DNA from: Astropecten irregularis
Lineage: Eukaryota; Echinodermata; Asteroidea; Paxillosida; Astropectinidae
Assembly (NCBI GenBank): GCA_963971285.1
Contig: OZ020263.1
Span: 3,224,001 to 3,288,000 of the forward strand
Direction of reading: 5' to 3'
DNA length: 64,000 bases
Shown piece after piece: positions 12,847 through 23,553 of this stretch (positions are counted from its first letter, which is position 1; each line of letters opens with the position of its first letter). The notes under the pieces were generated by a model that did no database searches, was not told where the DNA came from, and was given only the letters and a program-made list of their open reading frames with translations. The translations under genes were made by a program, and so were the position numbers.

Positions 12847-12968
12847 GGGGCCTGTTTGTTTAACGCACAGGATCCCAGATTTGCGGATCCACGTCCTATG
12901 CAGGGTACGCTAAAATGGGATCCGGATTAGTAGAATCCGTGATCCTGTGCGTTAAACAAACAGGCCCC
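12847..12968. mobile_element. 122-bp fold-back element, GGGGCCTGTTTG ends
   Basis: A 28-base perfect inverted repeat opens GGGGCCTGTTTGTTTAACGC and closes with its mirror. The loop carries further ggatcc-type partial pairing. Only one copy in the window. Confidence 0.85.
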
Positions 12969-14140
12969 AGATCTCTATAACTCTTAACATAGTGTGAACC
13001 TAAAAATATAAATGCTGGCTTTTCCTTTTGTAGAAAAAATACATTGGCATCCAAATATCCAAATGATAGCTCCTTCCTTTATTTAAAAATCATTTCGTGC
13101 ATGCTCTCGCAAAATTCTCGTTCAAATTCCATTGAAGTTGGGACCATCGTGTGCTGACAGATACCACTTCCGGGCCAAGATCAGAGAGATACTTACAGAC
13201 ACTATGATCTGCTGATATGTAATGGCCTGCTTTATGCCAGGGAGTAGTAGTTCACAATACCGGTCTGAAATGTTGTGCGAAAATTGATAATAAAGATGAA
13301 GAGGAAGAAAAAGAAGAAACCTATTGTCCTGAAAACAGACCGAAACAATTAAATTTAAAGGGTTCTATTTTGTTTTATTTCATTACGGGATGGGGGAACA
13401 AAATTATGACTGCGGACCCAAAACCTGTAATTTCCCCTGGTCGGGGGATGAGCATTTTTAAGAGAATGTGAAAAGAAATTATAGTTCAGCCTTCACGACT
13501 CGATCTCCGAAAAGCAATCAGGGCAAATTCCGCCTTACACCCGAGCCAGACTGGAGGAAGAATCACCGGTAGAATCTGGGGGTAGAGAAAATGGTTCCGA
13601 TGACAAAGCAAGCCCTGCTCGTCCCCGCTGTTGCAGCGGGCAAATTACAGGTCTTATATTCTCCCACGGCCTTCCTGATAGCCGTATAAGAACCAGCGGA
13701 AAGCCTCCGTCCCTTTTCTTTTTTTCGGAGGGTGGGAAATTGTGTTTTTTGATTCGATTTCGACGCTAGCGCGGCTTGTGGGAAAATTCGATGGAAAACC
13801 TTTCATTTTTATTACACCGGGCGAAAAATCTCAATGAAATGGGAAATGAGGAGATAGGGGGAAAATCAGGCTGAGGAACGGGAGGGAGGGGAGGGAATAA
13901 AACGGGGTGAAATGTCGTATTTTTTTTTTTTTTTTTTTGGATAGATAATTCTGGAGAATTTCTTGTATATCACTGTGGGGGATCCTTGTGGGTCAATGTC
14001 GAAAATGAGAGGGGACTTTAATTGATTAACGCCGGAGATTTTGCCCGGGGCCTTGTTCGACCAACCAGCACCGACGGTAAACGTCAACCGTGTTCCGGGC
14101 ACCTTAGCAGGAAGAAAGGACCTAAACGGTCGGGGTTGGG
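12969..14140. other. No gene seen
   Basis: Unique sequence. There is a GAA-rich patch near 13295 and a T run near 13920. Moderately GC-rich, quiet sequence at 13500-13720 could be regulatory but has no distinct motif. Confidence 0.55.
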
Positions 14141-14312
14141 AATAGGCCTTATTCATGGTGCAACCATCTTGTCACCTTCCTTGTATACCCGTTTGAAAAG
14201 ATAACACCAATTCTAAAAAAAGAAAACAGGTACCAGACTATTTTAAATTCAAGCATCGGTTTGATCGCACTGCTTTGAAAGTAGGATGGATGCACAGTGA
14301 ATAGGGCCTATT
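14141..14312 (+). mobile_element. TTCACTGTGCATCC fold-back MITE, copy 2
   Basis: Ends aataggccttattcatggtg and cagtgaatagggcctatt, a good inverted pair. The interior is nearly the same as in the 3159 copy. About 170 bp. Confidence 0.78.
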
Positions 14313-14884
14313 GGAGTGTCAACCATTTTTGTACAATATCTTTGATCAATTTTTGACTTCGGATTGATTATTTTTGGGCGCATGTTGTAGATCTAATGCG
14401 GATTACATGCATCAAAACATAAACGAATCCTTTACGTGCGAATACATCGAATGGCCAAGATAAAGTCTACCCTAAATGGAGACCTTATATACGTGTATAC
14501 TGTAGCTTTCATCAACCAGTTGTATTTAGTGACATGATTAAAAGTAGACAAAATGTATAGAACCAGCCATAGGCCTATAGCCGACTATACATGAAAATAG
14601 ATTACACTAATTCGCAGACCTATTTTAATAGAGAACTAGGTCCATGCCGTAAAACCAGACATTAGATTTCGAGCTTACAAAAAAAAAATTCTTTTTTTAA
14701 TCGATCAGGTAAGTGATGCTCAAAATGGCCCGCTTAATTTTTCAAAGCCGGTGGCAGATCTTTTTCATAATGAAAAATTTAATTCACTAGGAAAATATTG
14801 TGGCAGAGTATTTGTGCTGTCAATTTGTATTAATTTTCTAAACCCATGACATTGCACAATGGATCGGCATAGTCACAGGCAAGG

Positions 14885-14983
14885 ACGAACCAATTGGAGC
14901 GAGTCTGACTCGCATTAGGCTTACTTTGCTTGGCAGACGGTTTCCACTTTAAGGACTATGGCTCGCTCTCTCCATAGGTTCGT
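14885..14983. mobile_element. Short imperfect fold-back, ACGAACC ends
   Basis: Ends acgaaccaattggagcgag and ctcgctctctccataggttc pair with a few bulges. About 100 bp. Confidence 0.45.
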
Positions 14984-15043
14984 GTGTTATTGCAAGCCGT
15001 AGCTATAGCTTAATTTGCAGATGGCTTTCAAGATTATTATGGG

Positions 15044-15257
15044 CGTTTACGAAACAGAGGCTCAGGCTCCAGCTCTGACATCGATGAGCTGAACTAGGTT
15101 GTGGTTTTTCATTGAAGCTGAAGCTCTGTTTTCTTTCTTCAAACTAGATAATCTACTTCAGCACCGCGACAGACATTTTGATACCTGATATTTCAGAATG
15201 GATTCACGAAATGGAGCCTGAGCCTGAGACGGAGCCTGAGCCTCCGTTTCGTAAACG
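15044..15257 (+). mobile_element. Fold-back element with hexanucleotide arms, copy 3 (cleanest)
   Basis: The ends are CGTTTACGAAAC and GTTTCGTAAACG, a good terminal inverted repeat, followed inwards by ggctcaggctcc and gagcctgagcct. At about 214 bp this is probably close to the ancestral length because neither arm has expanded. Confidence 0.8.
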
Positions 15258-15686
15258 ACATGTGATTCAGTGTCCCTGCAATGCCGATAGAGGGCGGCAA
15301 ACCATGCTGCAACATTGGCCGTATCGGCCTGAATCGGCTACGGCTATTGTGTGCGTTTCTATATTAATACATTTCAGAGAGACGCTCTGTTTCTCTTAGC
15401 AACAGTCGTAGCCGTTGTCGCATCCGTTAATACGCCCCAGTCGCATGTTTGTGCGTGTTAAACCACAGAATAAGCCAATCGTCCCCGAAGCCTTAGCCTT
15501 TACCATCAGGGGTATCATTCAGCCAATTTGTGATCGTGATATACAATGGTTAATCTATAGACATTGCAGGAAAACGAAGATTTTCCAGTGAAATCGTTAT
15601 GGCTTCGGGCTAGATGGTAGCCCTACATGATTTTGTCAGTCTACCAACTTGGACCCAAAGAAATCAATCACAACATTATGATGCAT

Positions 15687-15938
15687 TTGGGGCCAAATTC
15701 ATATGAGCTGCTTAAGCACCAAATTTTGCTTAAGCACCAAAAACCTTGGTAAACAAAATCAGTATGCCAGCCAAAACTCCTTGGGAATATTATGCTCAGC
15801 AAACAATGTCCGAATACAAGTCAAAAGCAGTAAACGTCACATGAAAATTTGGTTGGTAATCCTGTTTGATGAAGGAAGACTTTGCATGCTTATGGACATT
15901 TTGTGTTTAAGTAGAAGCTCTATAAAATTGGCCCCAGG
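15687..15938 (-). mobile_element. GGGGCCAATTTC fold-back MITE
   Basis: Begins tggggccaaattcatatgag and ends ctataaaattggcccca. Inside are aagcaccaaaattttgc-like blocks and aatatgctcagcaaacaatg. About 250 bp. Confidence 0.75.
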
Positions 15939-16245
15939 TTAAACGAAAAGTCAATAATACACATGCAGTCAGTCATCTATCTCTGTGCATACACATGCAT
16001 GTTGCCGCGCATGACAGTTTATCGTAGAAATATCTCAAGATGCCGTGATGCGAAGGCATTTCAAGACATTCTAAAACGACCAGCCAAACCAAAATGTGAC
16101 CAAAAGCGGCAAAAATAACTTGGGCCTGGCCGCGTACCGATCACGTTCTGCCACGTTATTGCGTTAGTTTACGCTCCGCGCGTATGATCTGCACGCACGC
16201 CCTTGAACGGAGGGAACGTGACGAAACCCCCGTGCTCCCAGTTGA

Positions 16246-16254
16246 TATATAAAT
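16246..16254 (+). promoter_or_regulatory. TATA-box-like TATATAAAT after a GC-rich stretch
   Basis: About 100 bases of CpG-containing sequence (gctccgcgcgtatgatctgc and following) precede TATATAAAT. No open frame or spliced exon was recognised downstream, so this is only a candidate core promoter. Confidence 0.15.
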
Positions 16255-16513
16255 ACCACGTCGCAACTCCACAACGCCGCTTAACGCGGTAAGCGATGCT
16301 TCTCTGCTTACTATAGCAGAAGGACACAAAAATGCTTAAGCGTAAACGTGTTTCTCATTTTTGCTTACACACACGAGGCAATTTGAATTGCTGCATCATA
16401 GGCCGATTGGTGTTAGTGAGTTAAGCACACTTGTTACGTGCTTACTTTTAAGCAGTTTTATGAAGTGGACATCGATGAATTGCTTATAAGCAGCTCTATT
16501 ATGATCTTGGAAG

Positions 16514-16733
16514 CAGGTGCCAATTTCATGAAGCTGTTAAGCACAAAATAATTGCTTAGCACAAAATGTCTTGCTCAATAAAACAAACCGTTATGAAAAA
16601 TTCCATTTTATATTCATGGTCAGCGAACGACATCCACATAAAACAATCACAAGCGATACACAACACATGGAAATTTGGTTGTTAATCCTGTGTTTATCAA
16701 TGACAGAAGTTTCATGTTTTTTGTCTTTTATTT
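16514..16733 (-). mobile_element. GGGGCCAATTTC fold-back MITE, right end replaced
   Basis: Starts caggtgccaatttcatgaag and follows the family to gttaatcctgtgtttatc. The expected right terminus is missing and the palindrome at 16734-16842 begins there. Confidence 0.65.
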
Positions 16734-16842
16734 TGCTTGTAGTAAGGAGGGCCTGACGTTTCGATCTTATAGTAGGATAGTCTCAAAGGTTTTGAGAAAA
16801 TATTGCTAGGATCGAAACGTCAGGCCTTGGTAACTACAAGCA
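16734..16842. mobile_element. Palindromic relative of the 8000-8128 element
   Basis: Arms tgcttgtagtaaggagggcc and ggccttggtaactacaagca are inverted, each with a hairpin followed by gaaacgtcaggcc. It abuts the truncated MITE ending at 16733. Confidence 0.55.
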
Positions 16843-17384
16843 TTTTATATTTCAAGTCAGTATTTTGGTTGATGAGCAATTTGTTTGCAGCAGTGTGTTG
16901 CATTTGTTGTTTTTGTATATTGTGTTCTTACACACAACAAAATCATCTCGGTTTGATTATAATAATAATATCTTGCGTGCAATATAGTAATAATCTTCAT
17001 CTTTAATCATTCTGGACCAACAAATAAAGAAAAAGAAAGAGATTTCATATTTTGTTAATGTGTTTACCGCACATCTTACCGCCCGAGTTTCATCGGCTAT
17101 AAGTGTATAGGCCTAATTATTCTGCCCGCATGTAAAGAGAATGGTGATGAATCACGCGGGTATAGAAACAGGGAAAATGGCGGGAGAGCTCCGTGTCTTG
17201 ATTAATCAGGTTCGCTTGGCCGCCACTGTAAGTTTGTCGGGCAAATTTCCCGCCCTCTTGTACAATCATTGATCGTGTAATTCGAGAACAATACCCCCAA
17301 ACATCAAGGTCACTTAGCGGACTTGTAGCTCATTATTTCCAATCCCGAGCATATTGTCCGATCGCTCTCAGGCCCTTTATTCTG

Positions 17385-17413
17385 TTATTATTATTATTAT
17401 TATTATTATTATG
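17385..17413. repeat. (TTA)n microsatellite
   Basis: About nine units of tta. No other features beside it. Confidence 0.95.
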
Positions 17414-18854
17414 TCTTGGCTTCATTTTTGCTTACTTAACAACCCCTCCCCCTTATCTAACTCCCCCTGTCTTATTTCCCCTTGACTTGAAATCGGTCCA
17501 GCGCGTATATTACCATGTATACGACCGTGTAGTTCCAATTATGTATTCATAAGTGTGGTAAAATGGCCAGCGGTATCACGATCTACGTGTATATTGTGTA
17601 ATATTCTCAGGGACGGTACAAGAGATCGAAGTCGCCATATTAAAAAAAAAAAAATATGGAATGCTGCCTTTTTCTTCATCTTCGATGAGATCAATATTGG
17701 CTTATTGAGTGGTATAAACGAGCCACTTCCTCTTGTTATTTTGGAAAGCGGCTTCATTCAAGCGAGTTCGTTATTATATTTATTGAGTTATTGGCGCTGC
17801 TGAGATGTGTATACGCTTCGCTTTTTTTCCTATTATCGTCTTTTTTTCCCTCTCTCCTCCCCTCTCCCTCCTCTTTCCACTGTCTCTACCCTTCTTCCGG
17901 TAAGGGAGGTTTATTGGTTACCTTGGACCACGGGCAAGAGAACAATCGTGGCGAGAGAGGATATTTTCTTCCGGAGTTCTGCACGATTATGGACGATCAA
18001 TGGACATCAAGGTGGTTTGGATATATAACCATCACTCCTTTTTTTTTTGAACTTGCTTGATTTTTCCACTATAGTCACATTGCGATATTATTTCTATAGA
18101 GTCCGGGCTGTGCACGGATCGAATTGGCGCGCGCATGTCATTGTTTGTTCGCCGAATTTGTCCAGCTATTCACGGGGGGAGTTCCAGCTCCGTGCGCGGT
18201 CATCATACATCCTGTTGTTACAATATTGAGTATAGGGGGACACGGAAGATATTGGTTTTTTATTTTATAACCGGCCTTTCGGCCGAAATAATACATGTAC
18301 ATTGTTCGAATTATCAACGCCTGACTAAACAGTCAAGGTGACTCTCTATCCTATTTTCATCGTGTTTATTGGCTTCAGTATTTTTTATAAATAATACAGT
18401 TCCCCCTTTTTTTGTCTCCTATATCCCTTTGAAAATGCCTGACGAAAAGTCAACAGTGCTGAATGGAAAGGATTTGGTCATAATTAAAACGATGTAAGTG
18501 AAATGAGTACGACCTAAAACGTTCATTTAGTGCCGAGTGGCAGTAATTATGAAACATGTAGGTGGATTGTGTATAGTTACTTTATATAGCCCATTATGGT
18601 ATTAAAGCATACACTATTATCCTTCAATTTGTATTGTGTTGTAAGATTATTTTACGTTCAATCCTCTTTATTTTTGCAATGTGTTTCCATAGAGATTTTC
18701 AGCCATGAAAAGCCCTAGCTTCCACACAGAGACCGATGCAGTTTCATCCCCTGAAATAGTTTCTGTTTCAGGAAGCGATGAATTAAAGATAAAACCGGGA
18801 TTCAGATTAGAGGTATATAAAGGTATGCCGGGGAAGGTGAAGTTCTTGCTTACT

Positions 18855-18902
18855 TGGGGTCAATTTCACGTCCCTGCTTAGCACAAAAAATTTCTAACAT
18901 TA
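18855..18902 (+). mobile_element. GGGGCCAATTTC family, short left-end fragment
   Basis: About 45 bases, ggggtcaatttcacg followed by ctgcttagcac, then unrelated sequence. Confidence 0.45.
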
Positions 18903-19090
18903 AAAACCAAGATTAATTCCTTCAGAGCTCTTTCAGCTCAATATATCTCTAAAAGCCGAAACAATATGATTGTATTAATTACTTCGGATTTGTATATTAA
19001 ACCATTGTTTGTGCTTGGAGTGTTGGCTTTTGAACTGGTGTTTTATTCAGCACGAGTTTTCTCTTGTTAGCGGCTGATCTCGTTTCAAGG

Positions 19091-19332
19091 GCGTTTACAA
19101 AACGAAAGCTTAGGCTCAGGGTCAGGCTCCAGTAGTTCGGTCATTATGCTGAAAATATAGGTTGTGATGTTTTTCATTGAAGCTGAAGCTCTGTTTTCCT
19201 TTTCAAACCAGAGAATCTACTTCTGAACCGCAGCCCAAAGCCTCTATTTTGATATCCGTTATTTTAGAATGGATTCACGAATTGGTACCGGAGCCTGAGC
19301 CTGAGCCTGAGACCGAGCCTCTGTTTCGAAAA
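19091..19332 (+). mobile_element. Fold-back element with hexanucleotide arms, copy 4
   Basis: Begins gcgtttacaaaacgaaagc and ends cgagcctctgtttcgaaaa, with a slightly longer run of gagcct units in the right arm. The middle matches the other copies. The ends are more diverged than in the 15044 copy. Confidence 0.72.
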
Positions 19333-19959
19333 GGCCCGAAGATGAACGCTGACATACAAACCTCGGGCACAGTCGCATACCAACCTCGCGCCCAGTGACC
19401 CGAACACGTGTAGAACAAAATGACAGCGTCCATTATTAGCTAGCTATACGGCCGACTGCGCGCGAACTATTTAGGTTCATTTATGCAGATTTGGGGCATT
19501 AGCTGTCATCTTCAAGTTAGCTAGGAATTTCCCTTTGTTCCCCCTTGAATGTAATGGAAACACCACAAGCAATGCTGGTATGTATTTTGTACAGGTATGG
19601 AAAGTTTACAAAAACGGTTGAAGTTGGTCACGCCGTCTGTCAAGAAGATGAAATGATTTGCAACCTTTGGCCGCCCATGCCAACCACGAGCCAATGTTTG
19701 TAAATAAAAGAAAGGTCTTATACTCTTAGGCTCGAACAGACCTTAATGCTCACAATTCAAGATGGCCACCATGTGTACGATAAGGTGACGTACTCTGGCT
19801 ATATTCAAAGTTTTATCATGTGTGCTTTTCAAGTGCAGGGACGAAAATGACGTGAGTATGGCGGCAAACAGCATTACATGGTGGTTTGATATGTATTATA
19901 GATATGTGGTATATGACACTAAAACATAATTTTATGTACATTTTATTCTAATTTTGCAG

Positions 19960-20110
19960 GACTTTGCTGGTCGGCCGGAGGTCTGTCTGACCACGGAGGA
20001 GCAGACTTCCCTTGCCCGGAGATCGGAGACCTGGACGGCGGTCATCTGATGACCTGTATGGATGTCATCACTCGAGTGGTCGGAGTCATCCAGCCAGGCC
20101 ACTTAGATCG
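19960..20110 (+). other. Orphan exon-like block (unrecognised)
   Basis: A 151-base block much richer in G and C than its flanks. It is preceded by a T-rich tract and TTTTGCAG and followed by GTACTT, as an internal exon would be. One plus-strand frame is open throughout, giving about 50 residues including GGLSDHGGADFPCPEIGDLD and MDVITRVVGVIQPGH. I do not recognise the protein and saw no matching exon nearby. It could be a real exon of an undetected gene or non-coding transcript, an exon of a decayed gene, or a coincidence. Confidence 0.3.
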
Positions 20111-20295
20111 GTACTTATGTCAACTTTTATTCAAATTGTAAAAAACTAGGAAATTCTTATATTTTGTAAATGAGCATGTCTGTTATGCCGAAATTAATTT
20201 GCACTTAAAATGATTACTGACGATAAACGCAATAGATCATTTGATTTTTGTTTTGGGCTGAATATTTACATTAGGTATTTCTCCTTCTAGACGCT

Positions 20296-20346
20296 TTCCG
20301 AGTTTAGGCCCTCAAACTCGGAAAGAAAACTGCAATTCTAACGGTA
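20296..20346. repeat. Hairpin plus a 22-base inverted match to 26560-26581
   Basis: The segment ctttccgagttt pairs with aaactcggaaag. Immediately after it, actgcaattctaacggta matches, inverted, the sequence at 26560-26581. This is probably a small unidentified element with pieces at both sites. Confidence 0.5.
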
Positions 20347-21844
20347 CAGCTTATCTTGTTAATCCCTATGTCAATAAACAAAACCCTGTTATCAGATCGT
20401 AAACCACTAATCCGGCCTGCCCTTATCAGCCGAGTGACAATGCAGCCTGTTTACATACACACAGCATACACTCACTGGATCCCATAGCCAGTCATGCATG
20501 TCGATGGTTGAAACAAGAAATCTATTTCTACCTCCATGGTTGAAACATAATAATTGGCCCTAAAGTAAGAGCATTATTGAGGAAGAAATTTCAAACTTTA
20601 GTATAAAAATGTCCGTTCTATAGTGTAATCTTTGTGACGCTTGCTTGGCTTCTTTCTCGCATTGCGTGTGATGGTATAGTTGGAATTTCGGCCATCATTA
20701 GGTATAATTAATATTGTTATAATAATGTTTTTATATTAATATGTTTACGAATGATGACTGGTAACTCAATTGTTTGTATTTCTAAACAACATCGGGTCGG
20801 GCATGAAGCTAAAGCACGTGGAATTGCGCTCGCTCTGCTCTGCCACTAGTCAACAACCCGGCGTTTATAATAAAACTAGTCTCGGTATATGAGTCTGTTT
20901 GTGTGCCATAGATGTAAGCGGTTTAGCACTGCATTCAAACAACATGTACAATGCACCTAAACGATTCATTACGTGTTGAAAACAGTCTAAGCAGATTGCT
21001 GCGCATGCGTGGTTGTGTTGTCAAAACAGCATTTACGTTGGTAACTATGATAAGGAAACGAAGGAGAACACGGCATATATAATACAAGCAACCACCACGT
21101 GGCTCGGCTTTCATGAATGGTGTTCTAACCTTTTTCGCTGTCTATAAACTCAAGATTATTCCCATATCATTTCTGCAAATTGAAAAGAAGGATATAGGCC
21201 TACCATTTACCATTATAGTTCTACAATAGTTTAGGCAGCTTTCTTTACATAAGTTAATAACCAAATATGCGTTGCCCTTTCCTGAATTTAAACATCGTTA
21301 ATTTGGTGTACGTGTTCATGGTCAAAAGGAATGTACCAGGCTTCTTCCTTGTCGTTCGCGGTACGGTGGCCTACTACCGGCCGCAATCGGAACCACGATC
21401 GGACCAATACTCGACCAAATTTGAACGCTCCCATAGTGTGGCCTAGATCCATCCCGATGATTCACGGGTACAGACCTACCGGTATTTTGTTTTTGGTAGA
21501 TTCTGGTAAAATGTATGTGATATTTTTGGATTACACATCACCAGCCAGCCTTTGTTTTTTAATCATTGTCCACTGCCGGTCGACGTGTTTTGTTTTAAAT
21601 GCTAACCGTAAATCGTTGCCCTGGCCTTTATAGAACGGCCGGCATGGGTGTCAGTGCTTCCGCTTGAGGAACAACATGACCTTTTTTACGGCTGGTCAGT
21701 TAAAAAAGAAAGAAATACTGGCCAATATGTCTCAAGGCAACCGGATCAGAAAAAGTATCAACCATTTTATTTTCTATTCTAACTTCAAGACTTTCCGATG
21801 ATTTCGCGAACCGTTATCCATGCCGTACTGTACGTACGCGTCAC

Positions 21845-22000
21845 TTCCGGTCTTCATGACTGAAGCCTACACGTGCGCTGGCCGTGCTGACTTCACTGTG
21901 CTGTGAGCACGCACATGTGATGCCGCGTTGCACACAATTACATGTACATTGTGCAATGACTACGCTTACCGCTTCCGGTCAACATGACTGAAGCTAGCAG
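21845..22000. repeat. Direct repeat around CTTCCGGTC..CATGACTGAAGC
   Basis: The words cttccggtcttcatgactga and cttccggtcaacatgactga lie about 130 bases apart, pointing to a local duplication. Confidence 0.6.
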
Positions 22001-22137
22001 CGTACTGGGCTCATGGATTGGGTGCAATAATTCCAGACTACATGGAGTAAGATCTGATATACATTCGCTAAGTGCACGTTAATTATCGTGGCTATTACGT
22101 TGGGATTGGGTACTAGTTATGGACATTTCCAGACAGC

Positions 22138-23553
22138 GTGCTGACTAGGCCTGGGCGATTAACTCGATTAATCGATTAATCGCGATTACATTCCTGTGTT
22201 GATTACTCGATTAGTAAATTCTGAACTACTCGATTAATCGTGCCAGCGCGATTAGTGCCTTCGAGTTGCGATTAATTCCACGAGTTACTACTATTCTCAG
22301 TCGATGAATAGCCATGCCGTGTGTGTTGCATGGAGCAGCTGCATAGACTTGATGACAAGTCGTTAGACATTATTTCGTGTTTTGTCCATCCGTCCGTCAA
22401 TATCATGCATCGTTCGTATAGTGAGGCAACGTAATCTTGATTCAATAGGGGTCGAGGGTGTATATGTACCGCGGTCGCGTCCCCGCATGTTGGACATTAT
22501 GCAGGACGTACACAGTGTAATGTGAACACGCACACCGTACCCCTGGTGTAGCGATAAAATTACCGACTTGATATCACGTCTGCTTGCTGCACGTGCACCG
22601 GATGCCCGCCCAATTGTGACAGCACCATGACAACATTTTGAGATTACACTGTAATTGGCCAGTAGCCCTTCTAATAATACTGCCTTATATGGTCAACGTG
22701 GATGAGGCATGAATGAGGGCTATACCATTTCGCTGCTTATTGAAGTACATTTAGTTATGTTGCATTTCCAATAAATACTATTAATTTATCTCACTTAGTA
22801 ATAAAACGAAAGGTTGTCGGGACTTGTCGCACACATGAGTTATTGGATACATACAGTTTAAACGTGTCGGGTGAATTTTTATTCAAGCCTGACAGCTGAC
22901 AACGAAGTTTTTCTCAACTTCTTATGCCCACGTGTTTACAATGGATTCGGCTACCATGGCCGGCCAGCGAGGCTTGGCGCATGGCGTGATGGCATTCAAC
23001 TACTCGAGTACAGACGCTACTCGATTAGACGATTACTGTACTGGACTACTGTATCGTATCGTATGATAATCGTGAAGTGAACATGTGGAGTAATCGTGAA
23101 ATGTAAAATAATCGCGATGTGTTTAGTAATCGTGAACTATATAATAATCGTGTTCACTGTTCAGCCTACTATCGTTGACTTGAACATGCATGTATGGGAG
23201 TACGTGAGGCAGTAACTGCATGTCTTGTCGGCCAACACTTTGCGAAATTACCCTACTTTACTGAAGGAAGTAATTATGGACGATAGGTTCACGAATTTTG
23301 CATTATATACCTTATCAGAACAAAAATGGCATTGCTCAATTCCTCGGAAATCGGAACTGATCGCTGTTGAAACTTGTAAGAATCAATGCATTACGCTATT
23401 GCAGTTTACTGCAGTGCCGCTATGATGAAAACAAGGTACATACTGCTTGTATAGTCACTTCCGGGTAATCGCGATTAATCGATTAATCGCGATTATTTCC
23501 TCCGCGATTAATCGATTAGTGAAAAGCACTAATCGCCCAGGCCTAGTGCTGAC
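22138..23553. mobile_element. Non-autonomous hAT-type transposon with 8-bp target duplication
   Basis: The element spans 22146-23545 (1400 bp). Its ends are TAGGCCTGGGCGATTA and TAATCGCCCAGGCCTA, perfect 16-bp inverted repeats, and it is flanked on both sides by the 8-bp duplication GTGCTGAC. Subterminal regions are crowded with ATTAATCG/CGATTA words on both sides. An 8-bp duplication with a TAGG(N)CTGGGC-like terminus is typical of hAT elements. I see no transposase, and the interior open frames are short and unrecognised, so it needs a helper in trans. The intact ends and duplications suggest a fairly young insertion. Confidence 0.92.

Larger units (their letters stand above)
15258..16513. 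other. No gene seen outside the MITE at 15687-15938
   Basis: The segment at about 16270-16500 has several agcagtttt/gcttaagc words that echo the GGGGCCAATTTC family, so it may be an old diverged copy. Otherwise nothing was recognised. Confidence 0.5.
16843..19090. other. Unique intergenic sequence, no gene seen
   Basis: Contains the TTA microsatellite, a CT-rich stretch at 17820-17900 and short frames only (maximum 89 residues). Quiet, moderately conserved-looking AT/GC mixed sequence, with no repeat family except the fragment at 18855. Confidence 0.55.
19333..22137. other. Unique intergenic sequence around one exon-like block
   Basis: Outside 19960-20110 and the small repeats listed, no feature was recognised. 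A 100-residue frame at 21331-21633 has no domain I know. Confidence 0.55.
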
